From an uncultured Clostridia bacterium (GTDB lineage: Bacteria; Bacillota; Clostridia; Christensenellales; CAG-314), in contig CAKQXG010000129.1 of the NCBI GenBank assembly GCA_934281515.1, forward strand, positions 1 to 5,835: a DNA stretch of 5,835 nt, written 5' to 3'. Position 1 is the first letter of the stretch; each line of letters starts with the position of its first letter. The notes under the pieces were generated by a model. The model was given only the letters and a program-made list of their open reading frames with translations, was not told where the DNA came from and did no database searches. Made by a program: the position numbers and the translations under genes. Shown here in pieces: positions 4,605 to 5,835 of the stretch.

Positions 4605-5835
4605 TTAGTCTTGTTCTTTCTTACGTTTTGCAACCACTGCAACCGCGCAAATCGAAATAAGCGCAAACACAGTAATCGCACTTGTTCCGACAACGCCGAA
4701 ACAACCCTTTTTGTGTCCTTGGCACTTGTCTGCGCATGCAGGGTCGGCACAATCGCTCGTACACTTGCCGCACTCGGCGCACTTGTGTCCGCACTTGTGA
4801 GGAGTTTCGGGTGTTGCCGCCTTGACAACAATCTTGAACTCGGCGGTAACGGCGGTTTCGCATCCTTCTGCCCATGCCGTGACGGAGAACGTGTATTCGC
4901 CGGCAGTGGCAATACTTCCGCTCAATTTACCATCAACCAAAGTCAGTCCTTCGGGAAGGTCGTTTGACGTGTATGTGATGTTGTCCGCGCCTGTAGCTGT
5001 GGCAATGTTTACGGAGATGTCTGAGCCGACTTCAGCTTCGGCAAGAGTACTACCTTTGTATGCGATTTTGCTTGCTTGGGCAACCGTAACGGTCACTTCG
5101 GTGGACAGATTTTCCGCCCCTTCGGCACTTGCGACTACCGTAAATTTGCTTGTACCTGCCGTTGTGGGGACACCGACGACGGCTCCGTCGGCAGACAAAC
5201 TCATACCTTGCGGTAACGTACCGTTGACGGTGTAAGTTACATTCTTACCGTACAATGCCGAGGATACGTTGATACGAGCGAACTTGCCCAAAACAACGCT
5301 TGCCGTTTTGTCGCCGACAAATTTCAATCCGCCGTCGACAGTCAACGTCAGTACGATTGCCTGACCGATGTAACCGTTGTCGTCCTTCAACGATACAGTC
5401 ATCGTGTATTCACCGCTTACGGCGTCGGCGGCAATCTTACCGGAAACCTTACCTGTCGATTGATCGATAGTAACGCCTTCGGGTGCGCCCGACAGAACGT
5501 ATTTGTAATTTTTGTATACCGTGCTCTTGGCGTCGTAACTGACGGATGCGCCCGTTGCAAACGTACCCAAGTCCTTGCTGTAAGATGTTCCCGAGTAATG
5601 TTCGGCAGTATATCTTGCACCGAGTCTGTTCATTGCGTTGCTGTTGACGACCGTGTACAACACGCTCTTTGCGGCACGTTTCATAGCCGCAACGTGAGTA
5701 GGCGTCAATGCCGAACCGCTAGTAGACAACGTGCGTTCGTTGCCGTCGGCAAGCCACAAATCGTTGCCTGCGCGAATCATCAAATCGGCACGCATAAAGT
5801 TGTTTACCCAGTCGGTAATTACCAGACCGCGGAAG
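4605..5835 (-). CDS. C-terminal part of a GH3 glycosidase with Ig-like modules, Cys-rich stalk and membrane anchor (5' end beyond window)
   Basis: The reading frame is open to the window edge; 409 residues are visible, starting FRGLVITDW. This matches the GH3 nucleophile motif, with Asp8 (bases 5811-5813) as predicted nucleophile. RAGNDLWLADG (21-31) and the helix around TPTHVAAMKRAAKSVLYTVV (44-63) are the usual end of a GH3 TIM barrel. Because the chain continues without a sandwich domain after the barrel, the enzyme is most likely permuted like its paralogue at 1-2710, with sandwich and Fn3-like domains beyond the window. Downstream are three Ig-like modules (about 86-167, 171-251, 257-338), a stalk with eight cysteines (348-378), one transmembrane helix (380-402) and tail KRKKEQD, which implies an extracellular enzyme with its C-terminus in the cytoplasm. 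Stop is TAA. The lipoprotein gene begins 76 bases downstream. Substrate unknown. Confidence 0.92.
   Translation of the reverse strand, partial: FRGLVITDWVNNFMRADLMIRAGNDLWLADGNERTLSTSGSALTPTHVAAMKRAAKSVLYTVVNSNAMNRLGARYTAEHYSGTSYSKDLGTFATGASVSYDAKSTVYKNYKYVLSGAPEGVTIDQSTGKVSGKIAADAVSGEYTMTVSLKDDNGYIGQAIVLTLTVDGGLKFVGDKTASVVLGKFARINVSSALYGKNVTYTVNGTLPQGMSLSADGAVVGVPTTAGTSKFTVVASAEGAENLSTEVTVTVAQASKIAYKGSTLAEAEVGSDISVNIATATGADNITYTSNDLPEGLTLVDGKLSGSIATAGEYTFSVTAWAEGCETAVTAEFKIVVKAATPETPHKCGHKCAECGKCTSDCADPACADKCQGHKKGCFGVVGTSAITVFALISICAVAVVAKRKKEQD
4629..4799 (-). other. Cysteine-rich stalk and C-terminal transmembrane anchor
   Basis: Eight cysteines fall within 31 residues with spacing C-x3-C-x2-C-x2-C-x3-C-x4-C-x3-C-x6-C, interspersed with His, Lys and Asp. 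A short Gly-Val segment and a helix of about 23 hydrophobic residues (FGVVGTSAITVFALISICAV and on) follow, then KRKKEQD. There is no LPxTG motif, so this is a membrane anchor and not a sortase substrate by that criterion. The cysteines could bind metal (two C4 or C3H sites) or form disulfides; neither can be decided here. Confidence 0.75.
4818..5579 (-). repeat. Three Ig-like (He_PIG type) modules at the end of the upstream GH3 enzyme
   Basis: Three modules of about 80 residues follow the catalytic barrel. Signature turns: APEGVTIDQSTGKVSGKI, LPQGMSLSADGAVVGVPT and LPEGLTLVDGKLSGSI. The second strongly resembles module 3 of the lipoprotein (NVTYT, then LPxGMxL, then GAVxG), and the third resembles lipoprotein module 2 (GxTLAxAxVG opening). 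They probably space the enzyme from the wall-proximal stalk. Confidence 0.85.

Noticed and set aside
4605..4830. Sortase LPxTG anchor at the C-terminus of the upstream GH3
   Set aside because: The tail has a hydrophobic helix and basic end, but no LPxTG or close variant before it; the sequence there is the cysteine-rich stretch.
4443..4967. 174-residue plus-strand open frame with many Cys and Leu
   Set aside because: It covers the lipoprotein signal peptide, the intergenic hairpin and the GH3 anchor region in antisense; hydrophobicity and cysteines are by-products of the opposite strand.
1..5835. CRISPR array, tRNA, rRNA, insertion sequence or attachment site
   Set aside because: No short regularly spaced repeats, no cloverleaf-like segments, no transposase motifs or terminal inverted repeats were seen; almost every base lies in one of three coding regions.

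Overview
The window reads as one stretch of a carbohydrate-degradation operon on the minus strand. It holds three consecutive genes, transcribed from high to low coordinates, and the two outer genes are cut by the window edges. No database search was run, so all family calls come from motifs read directly in the translations. The organism is probably an uncultured anaerobic gut or rumen member of Clostridia (Bacillota). The inference rests on strong GGAGG-type ribosome binding sites, GH3 enzymes with reversed domain order (described from Ruminococcus albus and Butyrivibrio fibrisolvens), a Gram-positive style C-terminal membrane anchor ending in KRKK, and a bacterial lipoprotein signal. Base composition is balanced rather than AT-rich. 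Leucine is mostly TTG or CTT, and TTA, CTA and TCA codons look scarce. No species can be named.

Layout in transcription order. (1) 5835 to 4605: the C-terminal part of a GH3 glycosidase, entering at its nucleophile motif (VITDW). Three Ig-like (He_PIG type) modules follow, then a stalk with eight cysteines, a transmembrane helix and a basic tail. (2) A 76-base intergenic gap with a perfect 9-bp stem-loop, extendable to 12 bp. (3) 4528 to 2723: a secreted lipoprotein with four Ig-like modules of the same kind and a C-terminal CBM35/CBM6-like carbohydrate-binding domain; it has no visible catalytic domain. (4) A 12-base gap in which the next gene's ribosome binding site overlaps the lipoprotein's stop codon. 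(5) 2710 to beyond base 1: an N-terminally membrane-anchored GH3 enzyme in permuted order, with the alpha/beta sandwich domain first, then a Fn3-like domain, then the TIM barrel. The window ends just after its nucleophile (VISDY).

Taken together, the genes suggest a cell-surface glycan-processing unit: two related exo-acting GH3 glycosidases (beta-glucosidase or beta-xylosidase type, substrate not determinable here) flank a non-catalytic glycan-binding lipoprotein. The three proteins use three different surface-attachment modes: a C-terminal helix, a lipid anchor and an N-terminal helix. The shared Ig-like modules in genes 1 and 2 look like copies of one element spread by duplication. No promoter, tRNA, rRNA, CRISPR array or mobile element was seen; the operon promoter should lie beyond base 5835. 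The long plus-strand open frames are antisense shadows of these genes.
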